Virus record (IMG/VR): IMGVR_UViG_3300045131_002193
Span: 1-22,871 of that record
Length of the DNA: 22,871 bases
Direction: 5' to 3' (one strand)
From: a virus
Shown here: positions 6,224 to 14,722 of the stretch, in pieces
Layout: every line of letters starts with the position of its first letter
Numbering within the stretch: position 1 is the first letter of the stretch
Program-made: the position numbers and the translations under genes
The notes under the pieces: model-generated
The model's database searches: none
Told to the model about the DNA's origin: nothing
Seen by the model: only the letters and a program-made list of their open reading frames with translations

Positions 6224-8227
6224 ATGAGTAATTTCCAAAAAATATTAGATAGCTTTAATCTCAGGGATACTTTAAACCCAAAAATATGGGATAATCCAGA
6301 AGATCCTAAAAAAGCAAAAATGAAACCCAAAGTTAAAAATGCTTTGATGAAGATTGCAAATGAGTTTATCGATTATCTCGGTGATGATGCTTTTGTGGAA
6401 GATATCACCCTTACAGGATCCCTATCTAACTTTAATTGGTCTGAATATTCAGATTTTGATTTACATGTTATTGTAGATCTTGAAAGATTTGAAAAAGAAG
6501 AAGAAACTTACAAAGAACTTTTTAACCTTAAAAAACAAGTTTTTAACGACAAACACGACATCAAAATTTTCGGATATGATGTTGAATTGTACGCACAAGG
6601 TTCAGAAGAAAAACACGAAAGTTCAGGTGTTTATTCTGTAATGGAAGATAAATGGATAAATCAACCTGAAAAATTAAAAGTTAATATTGATAAGTCAGTA
6701 ATAGAAGACAAGGTAAAAAATTGGAATGAAAAAATCGAGAACGCATTAGAAGAATTAAAAGGAGATAACTTAGAAAAAGGAAAAAAGAAAATTGAAGATT
6801 TAAAAACTAAGTTGAAAGATTATAGAAAATCAGGTTTAGATAAAGACGGAGAATTATCATATGAAAATTTAACATTCAAATTCTTGAGAAGAAATGGGAT
6901 GATTGAAAAATTATTTAATACCTATAACAACTACATGGATAGAGAATTATCGATAGAACAATCTTTATCTGAATCAATCGTGAGTTATTTAAAAGAGGTT
7001 AGCTCTGATTCATTATTGGGTGGAAGTAGTGTAACAATTCCAAAAGATGGAGCCCATGGAGGACAGAGTGGATGGCATTCAAGTAATGCTTGGGATATTA
7101 AAGCATCAATCGGAGATCCTGTTTTTGCATTAGCCGGTGGTACTGTTCAGACTTTTTCTGATTACGGTGCGGATGTGATTAAAAGAGGAGGAAAGAAATT
7201 ATACGGACAAAGTTTTACAGTCAATAGTGACGGTGGTTTACCAGACATTTATTATACTCACTTAAAAGGAGCCACAGTTGGTAAAGGAGATAAGATCCAA
7301 TGCGGTCAATTAATTGGATATGTTATGGATTTTCCTGGCAGTTCTTATGATCACGTACATATAGGTGTTGAATCAGGACATAATATTCGTGAATTTTTAA
7401 ATGACGATGGTTCATTAAAATGTGCCAAAGGTCAAAAATTAGGAAAATACGGTAAAAAATTCAGTGAAGACGGGGAAATTTCAGATTTAGTTGGAGACTC
7501 AAAGTTCATCCAAGAATTAATGAAAATGGCTGAATCTAATAAAAGTGCAGAATACTTACCCGGTAAAATTAACTACGATAAGGACGTTGAGGTAATACAA
7601 ACTGCATTACAATTTTTAGGTTTCTCATTACCAAAATGGGGTGTGGATGGAAAATTTGGTCCTGAAACTCAAAATGCAACAAAACTGTTTCAAAAATCAG
7701 TTGATTTAACAGAGGATGGAAAGATAGATGGATTCGATTTAAGGTATTTGACTGCCATGTTAGTTATCAGAAAATTTTCTGACGAAGACTTAACAAAAAT
7801 TCAAACGAAAAAAGAAATTGACACTACCAATATCACAGACAAAAATTTTTATGAAAAATTATTAACTGAATTAGGCGCACCCGTAACTTCTGAAAATTTA
7901 AAATATCTATACGCTTGGAGACAAGCTGAAGGTAAAGGAGGAAGATACAACCCATTCAATACTACGTGGAAAAGACCAGGTTCAACTAAGATGAACTCTG
8001 ATGGTGTACAACACTATACATCATTGGAAGAAGGAATGATTGCAACTTTAAAAACCTTAAGAAATGGTTATTATGATTGTATTGTTAATGGTCTAAAAAA
8101 TGATATAGGAGCCGCTCAAATTTCAAAATGTCCATCACTTAAGACTTGGGGGACTGGTAATTTAGTTGCTAAAGTAGTTAAACATTACGAATCAGGAGCG
8201 TCCCCGAACATAAAGAGCCTCGCATAA
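6224..8227 (+). CDS. Four-module cell-wall protein: nucleotidyltransferase + M23 peptidase + peptidoglycan-binding + lysozyme-like
   Basis: A 667-residue protein from ATG 6224 (a GTG lies just upstream at 6221). Module 1, about residues 30-150, has LTGSLSNFNWSEYSDFDLHV with GS at 65-66 and D77/D79 plus a later VELY. These are the catalytic signs of a Pol-beta-fold nucleotidyltransferase. A lysine/glutamate coiled coil follows (about 160-210). Module 2, about 275-395, is an M23 zinc endopeptidase with H285, D291 (WHSSNAWDI), the YYTHL histidine and HVH at 377-379. Module 3, about 447-511, is a PG_binding_1 repeat (DVEVIQTALQFLGF, GVDGKFGPET). Module 4, about 540-667, resembles phage lysozyme/transglycosylase domains (YAWRQAEGKGGRYNPFNT). 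No signal peptide is seen. It is probably a virion-associated lysin or an endolysin; no holin is nearby. The nucleotidyltransferase fusion is unusual. Confidence 0.85.
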   Translation: MSNFQKILDSFNLRDTLNPKIWDNPEDPKKAKMKPKVKNALMKIANEFIDYLGDDAFVEDITLTGSLSNFNWSEYSDFDLHVIVDLERFEKEEETYKELFNLKKQVFNDKHDIKIFGYDVELYAQGSEEKHESSGVYSVMEDKWINQPEKLKVNIDKSVIEDKVKNWNEKIENALEELKGDNLEKGKKKIEDLKTKLKDYRKSGLDKDGELSYENLTFKFLRRNGMIEKLFNTYNNYMDRELSIEQSLSESIVSYLKEVSSDSLLGGSSVTIPKDGAHGGQSGWHSSNAWDIKASIGDPVFALAGGTVQTFSDYGADVIKRGGKKLYGQSFTVNSDGGLPDIYYTHLKGATVGKGDKIQCGQLIGYVMDFPGSSYDHVHIGVESGHNIREFLNDDGSLKCAKGQKLGKYGKKFSEDGEISDLVGDSKFIQELMKMAESNKSAEYLPGKINYDKDVEVIQTALQFLGFSLPKWGVDGKFGPETQNATKLFQKSVDLTEDGKIDGFDLRYLTAMLVIRKFSDEDLTKIQTKKEIDTTNITDKNFYEKLLTELGAPVTSENLKYLYAWRQAEGKGGRYNPFNTTWKRPGSTKMNSDGVQHYTSLEEGMIATLKTLRNGYYDCIVNGLKNDIGAAQISKCPSLKTWGTGNLVAKVVKHYESGASPNIKSLA

Positions 8228-8251
8228 ACTAAATTATTTCATAGGATCATA

Positions 8252-8259
8252 TATTTATA
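8252..8259 (+). promoter_or_regulatory. TATTTATA box
   Basis: ATATTTATA lies 13 nt before the ATG at 8273. No terminator is visible between the preceding stop and this box. Confidence 0.45.
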
Positions 8260-8272
8260 AAGAAAAAATTAA

Positions 8273-9103
8273 ATGGCATTAGTTACATATCTCATAGGGC
8301 CTTGTTCTGGCGGAGCATCAATATTAGTTGATTTTGATAGTTCATCATTGCCTGCAGTTAATGGAAATTATTATTTAACATTTACTGGTGGAACAACTCA
8401 GGGGTGTTATGATATTATTGATAACGCAGAACCAGCAACAGGAGTTGATAAAGTTTTAACCTTATCGGTTGACTACGGAGATTGTGGAACTTGTCAAGCA
8501 GTTGTTACTCCAACACCAACACCATCTACAACAGCGGCTGTAACACCGACACCAACAGTTACAACAACTAAAACTCCAACACCAACACCAACTCAAACAG
8601 GAACACCTTCAATAACATCAACATCAACACCTACACCAACAAAAACTCAAACAGGAACACCTTCAATAACATCAACATCAACACCTACACCTTCGGTTAC
8701 AACAACTCAAACAGGAACACCTTCAATAACATCAACATCAACACCTACACCTTCGGTTACAACAACTAAAACACCTACACCAACCCCAACAAAAACTGCG
8801 GGTGTCACACCAACACCAACAGGGACTGCGGCGGTTACACCAACACCAACAACAACTGTTACTCCAACAAACACGGCTACACCAACACCAACCCCAACAG
8901 CATTTGGAGTATTTTATGCTAACGAATATTACGAATTTACGGATGGAATGTTTGGATCTTATAGTGGAGGAACCGCACCTGTGGTACCACCTCTTGTAAA
9001 TGTTCCTCACCCAATAAATCAAGCAATGATTGGAGACCAAAGAGGTACAGTACAAGATCAAAGTGCTGTTGCTTTAGGAGGATTCAACGGATTAAATAAC
9101 TAA
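8273..9103 (+). CDS. Thr/Pro-rich repeat protein, probably a virion surface or fibre-like protein
   Basis: A 276-residue protein in three parts. Residues 1-80 form a compact beta-rich domain with four cysteines (GPCSGG, GCYDII, DCGTCQ) that I do not recognise. Residues about 81-210 are almost wholly Thr, Pro, Ser and Val, as TPTPT runs plus three copies of [15 protein letters not shown]. Residues about 211-276 are a second small domain ([20 protein letters not shown]) with a Gly/Asn-rich end. Such linkers are extended, protease-resistant and often O-glycosylated, so an exposed spacer on the capsid or tail is plausible. There is no signal peptide. It has its own TATTTATA box and is followed by the acidic protein gene 20 nt downstream. 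The function is not known. Confidence 0.75.
   Translation: MALVTYLIGPCSGGASILVDFDSSSLPAVNGNYYLTFTGGTTQGCYDIIDNAEPATGVDKVLTLSVDYGDCGTCQAVVTPTPTPSTTAAVTPTPTVTTTKTPTPTPTQTGTPSITSTSTPTPTKTQTGTPSITSTSTPTPSVTTTQTGTPSITSTSTPTPSVTTTKTPTPTPTKTAGVTPTPTGTAAVTPTPTTTVTPTNTATPTPTPTAFGVFYANEYYEFTDGMFGSYSGGTAPVVPPLVNVPHPINQAMIGDQRGTVQDQSAVALGGFNGLNN
8591..8767 (+). repeat. In-frame tandem repeats in the Thr/Pro-rich gene
   Basis: Three near-perfect copies begin ACTCAAACAGGAACACC at 8591, 8645 and 8705, giving periods of 54 and 60 nt. The last two agree over at least 60 nt at the DNA level, including third codon positions, which points to recent duplication by slippage or recombination. All periods are multiples of three, so the reading frame is kept. 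Shorter CCAACACC units flank them on both sides. Confidence 0.9.
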
Positions 9104-9123
9104 AAAAATTAAATAATAATAAC

Positions 9124-10494
9124 ATGGCAGACATTAGACCATTAGGAAGTGAAAGATTAGAAGGGATTGACAAAATTAAAAGAATTATGGAAATCTCTAA
9201 GTACAAAGAAGTTTCAAATGAAACTATCAATGAAAACGCTTCAACACACTATAACATTACTTTTGCCGATGGTAACGAATACGGTATCATAAAAGAAAGA
9301 CAAGGTTATATCATCAAACAAATCGTTTCAGAAGGTCAATCAGATTATATTGATCAAATTAAAAATAGAAAATATTTTTCAAGTTATTCTCAAGCGTTAA
9401 GAAAACTTAATCTAATGATTAAGGAAAATAATTCTCTTGTTGGTAACGACGAAGAACTTTCTTTATTTGGAGAACAAAAAAAGTTTGTCTTAAGAACTCC
9501 TAAACCAGAGATTGAGGCACCTGTTGAACAAGCACCTCCGATGCCAGCCGCACCACCACTTCCTGAACCAGAATTACCTGCTCCTGACGCAACATCTCCT
9601 GAAGGTGATGTTGATGCTGAGTTAGATATGGATTTAGAGATGGGTGACGATCAGATGGATGCCGAAATGGATGTTCAGTCAGAACCAATGGATCAAGAAC
9701 AAGTAACTTTTAAAACAATTCAAAAACTTACTGGTAAATTAACTCAAAAAGTTAGACAGTTTGCATCAGAAAATGATATGTCTTCTGAAGATATAAAGTA
9801 TGTTATTAATATGGTTTTATCTTCGGTTGATTTAGATTCATTATCTTTTGAAGATAAGGATGAAATTTTAGGTAAGTTTGAATCTGATGAAGAAGGTGAT
9901 ATGGGTGGTGATGATATGGGTGGTGAAGATCTAACTGATGACAGTGAGGTTGAAGACATTCAAGCTGATATGGATATTGAAAACGACGCTGATATGGTAG
10001 ACGATGGAGCAGCTGGATTTGGTAAAGTTGAAGCTGATGAACAATGGCAAGCAGCAATCGCACCGGCACTTGAAAGAATGGCTGTGGGATATGTTGCGGA
10101 CAAAGCCGTGGATAAGGTATCTGATATGTTTTCAAGTAACGAAGGTGAGATGGAAGAAGATGTTACACCGGCAGAAAAAAGTATATTAGATCATTTATTT
10201 TCAGAATCAAAAGTAGATAAAGTTTTATCGAAATATTTTGAAGTAGGTGTAAGTGAAAAGAAATTAAACGAAGAAAAAAGAATGAAGAAAAAACTTCAAT
10301 CAAAACATAATGTTGTTAAGGTAATGGAATCAGTTAAAAAAATATCTGAAACTGTTGAACAAGAATTAGCGTCTGAGAAGTTTTTAGAAGAAAATATCGG
10401 GTTTCACCTTGTTGGAAAAACAAATAAGAAAAATTTAGTTTTCGAACATGGAACTAAACAAACAAAAATTTCACCTGAAGGATTATTAGTATGA
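9124..10494 (+). CDS. Acidic unknown protein, possibly an internal head or core protein
   Basis: A 456-residue protein of no family I can name. The N-terminus (about 1-125) looks folded: GSERLEGIDKIKRIMEISKY, then ITFADGNEYGIIKERQGYII. Residues about 125-165 are Pro-rich (APPMPAAPPLPEPELPAP). Residues about 165-190 and 250-300 are strongly acidic with a D/E/M bias (DAELDMDLEMGDDQMDAEMD; GDMGGDDMGGEDL). The C-terminal 130 residues are lysine-rich and helical (KKLNEEKRMKKKLQSKHN). The composition resembles the scaffold protein encoded at 19393-21057. It overlaps the next gene by 4 nt (ATGA), so the two are translationally coupled. It may be a core, internal or chaperone-like virion protein; this is inference from composition only. 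Confidence 0.75.
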   Translation: MADIRPLGSERLEGIDKIKRIMEISKYKEVSNETINENASTHYNITFADGNEYGIIKERQGYIIKQIVSEGQSDYIDQIKNRKYFSSYSQALRKLNLMIKENNSLVGNDEELSLFGEQKKFVLRTPKPEIEAPVEQAPPMPAAPPLPEPELPAPDATSPEGDVDAELDMDLEMGDDQMDAEMDVQSEPMDQEQVTFKTIQKLTGKLTQKVRQFASENDMSSEDIKYVINMVLSSVDLDSLSFEDKDEILGKFESDEEGDMGGDDMGGEDLTDDSEVEDIQADMDIENDADMVDDGAAGFGKVEADEQWQAAIAPALERMAVGYVADKAVDKVSDMFSSNEGEMEEDVTPAEKSILDHLFSESKVDKVLSKYFEVGVSEKKLNEEKRMKKKLQSKHNVVKVMESVKKISETVEQELASEKFLEENIGFHLVGKTNKKNLVFEHGTKQTKISPEGLLV

Positions 10495-10883
10495 GTTATC
10501 TAATCTATGTAAACGGTTTAGGACCTAATTACAAAGGTGATAATTTATATGAATTTATATTTTCAGAAAAAAAAGATGTTTGGGGAGAAAACTGGGAGAG
10601 TAAACCTTCAAATGGTTATCCTCAACCACCCGAATTAAAGTATGTAAAGAAAGTAGGAGTTCTGAAAAACACCGATGTAAAATTGGAGTTAATTCAGAAC
10701 TCTGATTATTTTAGTATGATCGATGCTGTGGATGGAGTTGTTGCTTTGGCTTGGGAAAAGGATGATACGGAATCTGAAAGAATGGTTTTTAGATTTGGAC
10801 AAACAGAAGACGAAATAAATGACATTTTATATTCAAGAGATTTAATTCTCTCAATAGATAAAAAAGAAGTATATGAAAATTAA
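10491..10883 (+). CDS. Unknown 130-residue phage protein
   Basis: No family is recognised. The protein is soluble and looks alpha/beta, with an aromatic-rich N-terminus (YLIYVNGLGPNYKGDNLYEF, then KDVWGENWES). A Pro segment YPQPPELKYV is followed by beta strands (LELIQNSDYFSMIDAVDGVV, ALAWEKDD) and a final helix. Its ATG overlaps the stop of the acidic protein gene (ATGA) and its end overlaps the next gene by 11 nt. It therefore lies in a tightly coupled cassette running from 9124 to the terminase, which suggests a structural or assembly role, but nothing in the sequence proves that. Confidence 0.78.
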   Translation: MSYLIYVNGLGPNYKGDNLYEFIFSEKKDVWGENWESKPSNGYPQPPELKYVKKVGVLKNTDVKLELIQNSDYFSMIDAVDGVVALAWEKDDTESERMVFRFGQTEDEINDILYSRDLILSIDKKEVYEN

Positions 10884-11619
10884 TAAGAAAGCCCTTGAAT
10901 TGATTGAGAAAGGATTATCATCAGGAACAGTTTATAAATTAACTGAATCTCAGATTAATGATCTACATTCTAAATTAGTATCTGAAGTTACTATGGTTTC
11001 AAAAAGTGATGCTGATACAATTAACAGATTGAAAACTGAGAAAAAACCTTTTGAGGTGTATGAGAAGGAGATGAAAGAAGACGAAGAAGATACTATGGAT
11101 TTTGAGAAGGGAGAGAGAACTCAAGATCCTAAACAAGTCGGTCCATCAAGCAATGATGGTTTTGACAATTACGGAGATGGTACAGGTGAGTTTAATGAAT
11201 CTAAAACTAAAAGTAATGCATATTCTATCTGTCATTCTCAAGTTGGTCCTAAAAAATCAAGAAAATGGCAAAGATGTGTTAAACAAGTAGAAAAACAATT
11301 GAAGGAAGGAAAAAATCCCGTATCTTTGTTTATAGAAAACAAAATTATGGAACTAGTATCAAAACACATACCTGCTAAGATGACAAAAGGAGATTTATTA
11401 AAATACGTTAATGAAGATGGTCCTGCAGTTGCACCAAGTAAACCTAAGACAAGTCCAGGAACAAAACCAGGAAAGCCGGCAACAAGACCACAGAAACCTG
11501 GACACCCATTAAAGAATCCAAATCCAGGTGAAAAACCAGCACCCAAAGCTTCTAAGAAATCTCATGAAGATGCGAAAGACGAGGTTTTAGATTTAATAGT
11601 TCAAATTTTAAATAAATAA
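10873..11619 (+). CDS. Unknown protein with CHSQVGPKK motif and basic Pro-rich tail region
   Basis: A 248-residue protein. Residues about 1-50 form a helical N-terminus (KALELIEKGLSSGTVYKLTE). Residues 55-110 are acidic and disordered. A compact motif NAYSICHSQVGPKKSRKW, then QRCVKQVEKQLKEGK (about 115-148), contains two cysteines and a histidine and is the most conserved-looking part; I cannot name it. Residues 190-230 are a Lys/Pro-rich disordered segment (KPKTSPGTKPGKPATRPQKP). The end is a helix (DEVLDLIVQILNK). It overlaps the preceding gene by 11 nt and ends 2 nt before the next start. A basic disordered tail would suit DNA or acidic-protein binding, but this is speculation. Confidence 0.75.
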   Translation: MKINKKALELIEKGLSSGTVYKLTESQINDLHSKLVSEVTMVSKSDADTINRLKTEKKPFEVYEKEMKEDEEDTMDFEKGERTQDPKQVGPSSNDGFDNYGDGTGEFNESKTKSNAYSICHSQVGPKKSRKWQRCVKQVEKQLKEGKNPVSLFIENKIMELVSKHIPAKMTKGDLLKYVNEDGPAVAPSKPKTSPGTKPGKPATRPQKPGHPLKNPNPGEKPAPKASKKSHEDAKDEVLDLIVQILNK

Positions 11620-11621
11620 TC

Positions 11622-12923
11622 ATGGCAAAAAGAGTTAGAGAACAGATAGACTACGGTAATAGACCTGAAAGAATGGATCCTAATTTGGAAAGAAAATTAA
11701 GTGATCCTGAAAGTTTGTATGGTAAAAATCCTGCCATGAAGAAAGGAGCTGCTGATGTTGAAAGATTAGTTAGTTCAAGATTTAAGAAAGTTGCAGATAA
11801 GTTGAAAAAATCTGCAAATATCCCTAATTTGAGTCCTAATGCGGTACAAAGCCTTTACATGCAAATGATGTCAAGGATTCCTTATATCATGCAAATTGAA
11901 GCTGCCAATAAAGAGGAACTTGAACAATTAGCAATCCAAGCGTCTTTAGATGAAACTGAAGTCCCTGAGGGTTGGGTCGATATTCAAGCTAACTTAGGTG
12001 TTCCAATTGATGTTTCTAATTTTAGATATCAACCTGAGGAGCCTAAAGATGATGAGGAAGACGAAGAAGAAAAAAAAGAAAAGTTAAAGTTATCTTCATT
12101 TGATGTTGATGAGTTAACAGATGAAGAACAATTAGAGTTAGAAAAACATAAGAGAAATATTATTAACGCAATAATTCAGGGAGCGGCGAAAAGAGGACAT
12201 TATATTTTTCAAAAGCCAAATATAAAAAGAGCGTTGGATAGAATTAATCCAGAATTATTCTCTCTTTATCTTGCAATAATGGCAGTAAACGATTACATGT
12301 ATTTCACTCAAGAACAAATGATTGAAATGATGAGTCAAACAGGTCAAGGAGTTGCTGGTAAGGTTGAATTAGATCCTGATGAAGACGGAGAAGAAGGTGA
12401 TGAAGACGGAGAAGGAGAAGGAGAAAGTGATACAGTGATTAAAGCTGACGGATTAATATTCCCAATTTTATGTCATGAAATTATAAAAGGTATTGAAGAA
12501 TCAAAAGGAAGACACGGATTACCAAAGGAATCTGGAATGCGTGAGAAGGTACAAGGTCAAGTTGATACATTAGCGAATGAGCCAATGCAACTTAGAATTG
12601 GACCTGAGATTGTTGAAAAAATTAGATACTCACTACCTGACCAAATGTTTGATGAAGATAACAAGGGTCTAATAAACTGGTTCCATATCTTGTTATACCA
12701 AATTGAAGCAACCGAATTCTTAGAAATTATTGGTAATTCGATTTCTGATGAAAAATCTAAGAACAAAAAAGCAACTGAAAGATTTGAAGAAATCATGAAG
12801 GAAGCAATGGAAATGAAAAACGAGTTCGAAAATTATCAAGAGGAAAACGATATTGATCCTGAAGATGAAGATGACGGACTTGACGATTTCTTCGGAAGTT
12901 TAGGTATATCGAGACCTAAATAA
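11622..12923 (+). CDS. Unknown 433-residue protein directly upstream of the terminase
   Basis: No family is recognised. The protein is largely helical. Its N-terminus is basic (AKRVREQIDYGNRPERMDP) and leads into an ordered region (about 70-140: SPNAVQSLYMQMMSRIPYIM, GWVDIQANLGVP). An acidic linker follows (DDEEDEEEKKEK), then a helical core (about 175-235: NIINAIIQGAAKRGHYIF, NPELFSLYLAIMAVNDYMYF). A second acidic insertion (EDGEEGDEDGEGEGE) and a C-terminal domain (about 265-380) complete it, with a final acidic tail. No membrane segment is convincing. It ends 6 nt before the terminase start, so the two are cotranscribed. This place is often taken by packaging or head genes, but it does not look like a small terminase (about 150-200 residues). 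Confidence 0.78.
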   Translation: MAKRVREQIDYGNRPERMDPNLERKLSDPESLYGKNPAMKKGAADVERLVSSRFKKVADKLKKSANIPNLSPNAVQSLYMQMMSRIPYIMQIEAANKEELEQLAIQASLDETEVPEGWVDIQANLGVPIDVSNFRYQPEEPKDDEEDEEEKKEKLKLSSFDVDELTDEEQLELEKHKRNIINAIIQGAAKRGHYIFQKPNIKRALDRINPELFSLYLAIMAVNDYMYFTQEQMIEMMSQTGQGVAGKVELDPDEDGEEGDEDGEGEGESDTVIKADGLIFPILCHEIIKGIEESKGRHGLPKESGMREKVQGQVDTLANEPMQLRIGPEIVEKIRYSLPDQMFDEDNKGLINWFHILLYQIEATEFLEIIGNSISDEKSKNKKATERFEEIMKEAMEMKNEFENYQEENDIDPEDEDDGLDDFFGSLGISRPK

Positions 12924-12929
12924 GTCTCT

Positions 12930-14684
12930 GTGACAAAAGAACAACTAATTATTGAAGCCACGAAGTGTATGAAAAACACTCCGTACGCCATGAGGACATA
13001 CCTTCAAACGTTTGATAATACGGTGAAGAAGTATGTTCCTTTGGATTTATTTCCCGACCAAGTTACTTTGGTTGAAGATTACGACAACTATAACGAAAAT
13101 ATTGCCCTGAAATATAGACAAGCGGGTGTATCAACAGTGACAGCTGCTTGGGCATCAAAAAGACTTGTTTTTGCAAAAAAGAATAATCCTGAAAAGGTTC
13201 TAATCATTGCAAACAAACTTGATACGGCGGTAGAATTTGCAAACAAAGTTAGATCATTTACGGAGCAATGGCCACAATGGGTTGGTGCTGGGTTTTCTCC
13301 TGATAAAAATGCGGCTCGACATTTCAAACTATTAAATGGGTGTGAAGTTAAAGCGGTTGCCACTTCAAAGGATGCCTTACGTGGATATACCCCAACAATT
13401 CTAATATTTGATGAAGCGGCATATATTGAAGCCGATGATGATTTCTGGGCAGCCTGTATGGCCTCACTATCTACGGGTGGTAAGGTTATTGTTATTTCTA
13501 CTCCAAACGGATATGATCAAATTTACTATGAAATTTATGATCAAGCCCTTAGGAAAATGAACACATTCAATATTACTGAGATGTTTTGGTTTAAAGATCC
13601 AAGATATAACAAAGATTTACAGATGATTAAAACTGAGGATCTTGTTGAATATCTTTTAAATAGAGAAAACTATCCAGATACAGAAATAGTTGACCTTACA
13701 GTTGAAAATTCATATGAGAGAGATTATACCGTTGTAAGTGAATATTTGTCTAAAGGATTTAAACCTTACTCAACATGGTTTGAGGGAATGGTTAAAAAAC
13801 TTAAGTATGATAAGAGAAAAGTGGCACAAGAGTTGGAATGTAATTTCTTGGGGTCGGGTGATAATGTGTTTGACGCCATTCAATTAATGAGAATTAAAGA
13901 AAACGACATCAAAGAACCAGATGGTAAGATGATGGCCGGTAATTTATGGATATGGAAAGAACCTGTATTAACACACAAGTATATTATGGGTATTGACGTT
14001 TCAAGAGGTGATTCTGAGGACTTCTCGTGTATTGTGATAATAGACTTTGACGATAGAGAACAAGTGTTTGAATACGTCGGAAAATTACCACCAGACACAT
14101 TGGCTGAAATTGCGTTTAAGTGGGGTAACATGTATAACGCATTTGCCGTTACGGATTTAACAGGAGGTATGGGGGTTGCAACAGCAAGAAAACTACAAGA
14201 ATTGGGATACAAAAATTTATATGTTGAAGGTGTTACAGATAAAAACAAATATAAGTGGGACCCCAAAAGAGACGAAAAAATACCTGGAATTAATTTTAAT
14301 AATAAACGTGTTCAAATTATTGCAGCATTTGAAGAGGCACTAAGGCATGATTTTAAAATTAGATCATCAAGGTTATTGAATGAGATGGGTAAATTCATAT
14401 ATGTTCATGGTAGACCAGATCACCAAAAAGGACATCATGATGACTTAATCATGGCAATATCTATGGCAATTTATGTTGGAGACACCTCATTCCAAAGTTT
14501 ATCTAAAGTAGTTAATCAAACAAAAGTCATGATTGATGCATGGCATACAAGCGTAAGTGATAATAGAAATAGATCTGACTTTTTTAATCCTATGATACCT
14601 TCGGGTGGATCAAATAGTGGAAGGTATCCATCAGAGGCGTCAAAAAGTGATTATGAAAAGTATTTATGGTTATTCGGGAAGTAA
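12930..14684 (+). CDS. terL: Terminase large subunit (T4 gp17-like)
   Basis: A 584-residue packaging motor protein that cuts concatemeric DNA and pumps it into the prohead through the portal. The ATPase domain has a Walker A-like loop YRQAGVST (62-69), where a serine replaces the Lys of RxxGKT-type loops, and Walker B ILIFDEAAY (about 155-163). A coupling motif VISTPNGYD follows. The C-terminal RNase H-like nuclease domain shows GIDVSRGDSEDF (first metal Asp), AVTDLTGG, and a final acidic motif GHHDDLIMAISMAIY. The start is GTG at 12930, 6 nt after the preceding stop; the first ATG would lose 13 residues. It lies immediately upstream of the portal gene. In T4 the tail genes 18 and 19 lie between these two. 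Confidence 0.96.
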   Translation: MTKEQLIIEATKCMKNTPYAMRTYLQTFDNTVKKYVPLDLFPDQVTLVEDYDNYNENIALKYRQAGVSTVTAAWASKRLVFAKKNNPEKVLIIANKLDTAVEFANKVRSFTEQWPQWVGAGFSPDKNAARHFKLLNGCEVKAVATSKDALRGYTPTILIFDEAAYIEADDDFWAACMASLSTGGKVIVISTPNGYDQIYYEIYDQALRKMNTFNITEMFWFKDPRYNKDLQMIKTEDLVEYLLNRENYPDTEIVDLTVENSYERDYTVVSEYLSKGFKPYSTWFEGMVKKLKYDKRKVAQELECNFLGSGDNVFDAIQLMRIKENDIKEPDGKMMAGNLWIWKEPVLTHKYIMGIDVSRGDSEDFSCIVIIDFDDREQVFEYVGKLPPDTLAEIAFKWGNMYNAFAVTDLTGGMGVATARKLQELGYKNLYVEGVTDKNKYKWDPKRDEKIPGINFNNKRVQIIAAFEEALRHDFKIRSSRLLNEMGKFIYVHGRPDHQKGHHDDLIMAISMAIYVGDTSFQSLSKVVNQTKVMIDAWHTSVSDNRNRSDFFNPMIPSGGSNSGRYPSEASKSDYEKYLWLFGK

Positions 14685-14686
14685 TC

Positions 14687-14694
14687 TATTTAAT
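14687..14694 (+). promoter_or_regulatory. Weak TATTTAAT box before the portal gene
   Basis: TATTTAAT lies 28 nt before the portal ATG. It is a two-base variant of the recurring TATTTATA box and could be chance in this AT-rich DNA. Confidence 0.2.
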
Positions 14695-14722
14695 ATTTCC
14701 ACGAAACAAATAGAATTATAAC

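Noticed and set aside
8500-8900. Possible CRISPR-like repeat array
   Set aside because: Repeats are in-frame coding units with no unique spacers of constant length and no cas genes nearby.
8738-9061. Minus-strand Cys/Trp-rich open frame
   Set aside because: It is the antisense shadow of the Thr/Pro repeats; its CWCW pattern simply mirrors ACACCAACA repeats.
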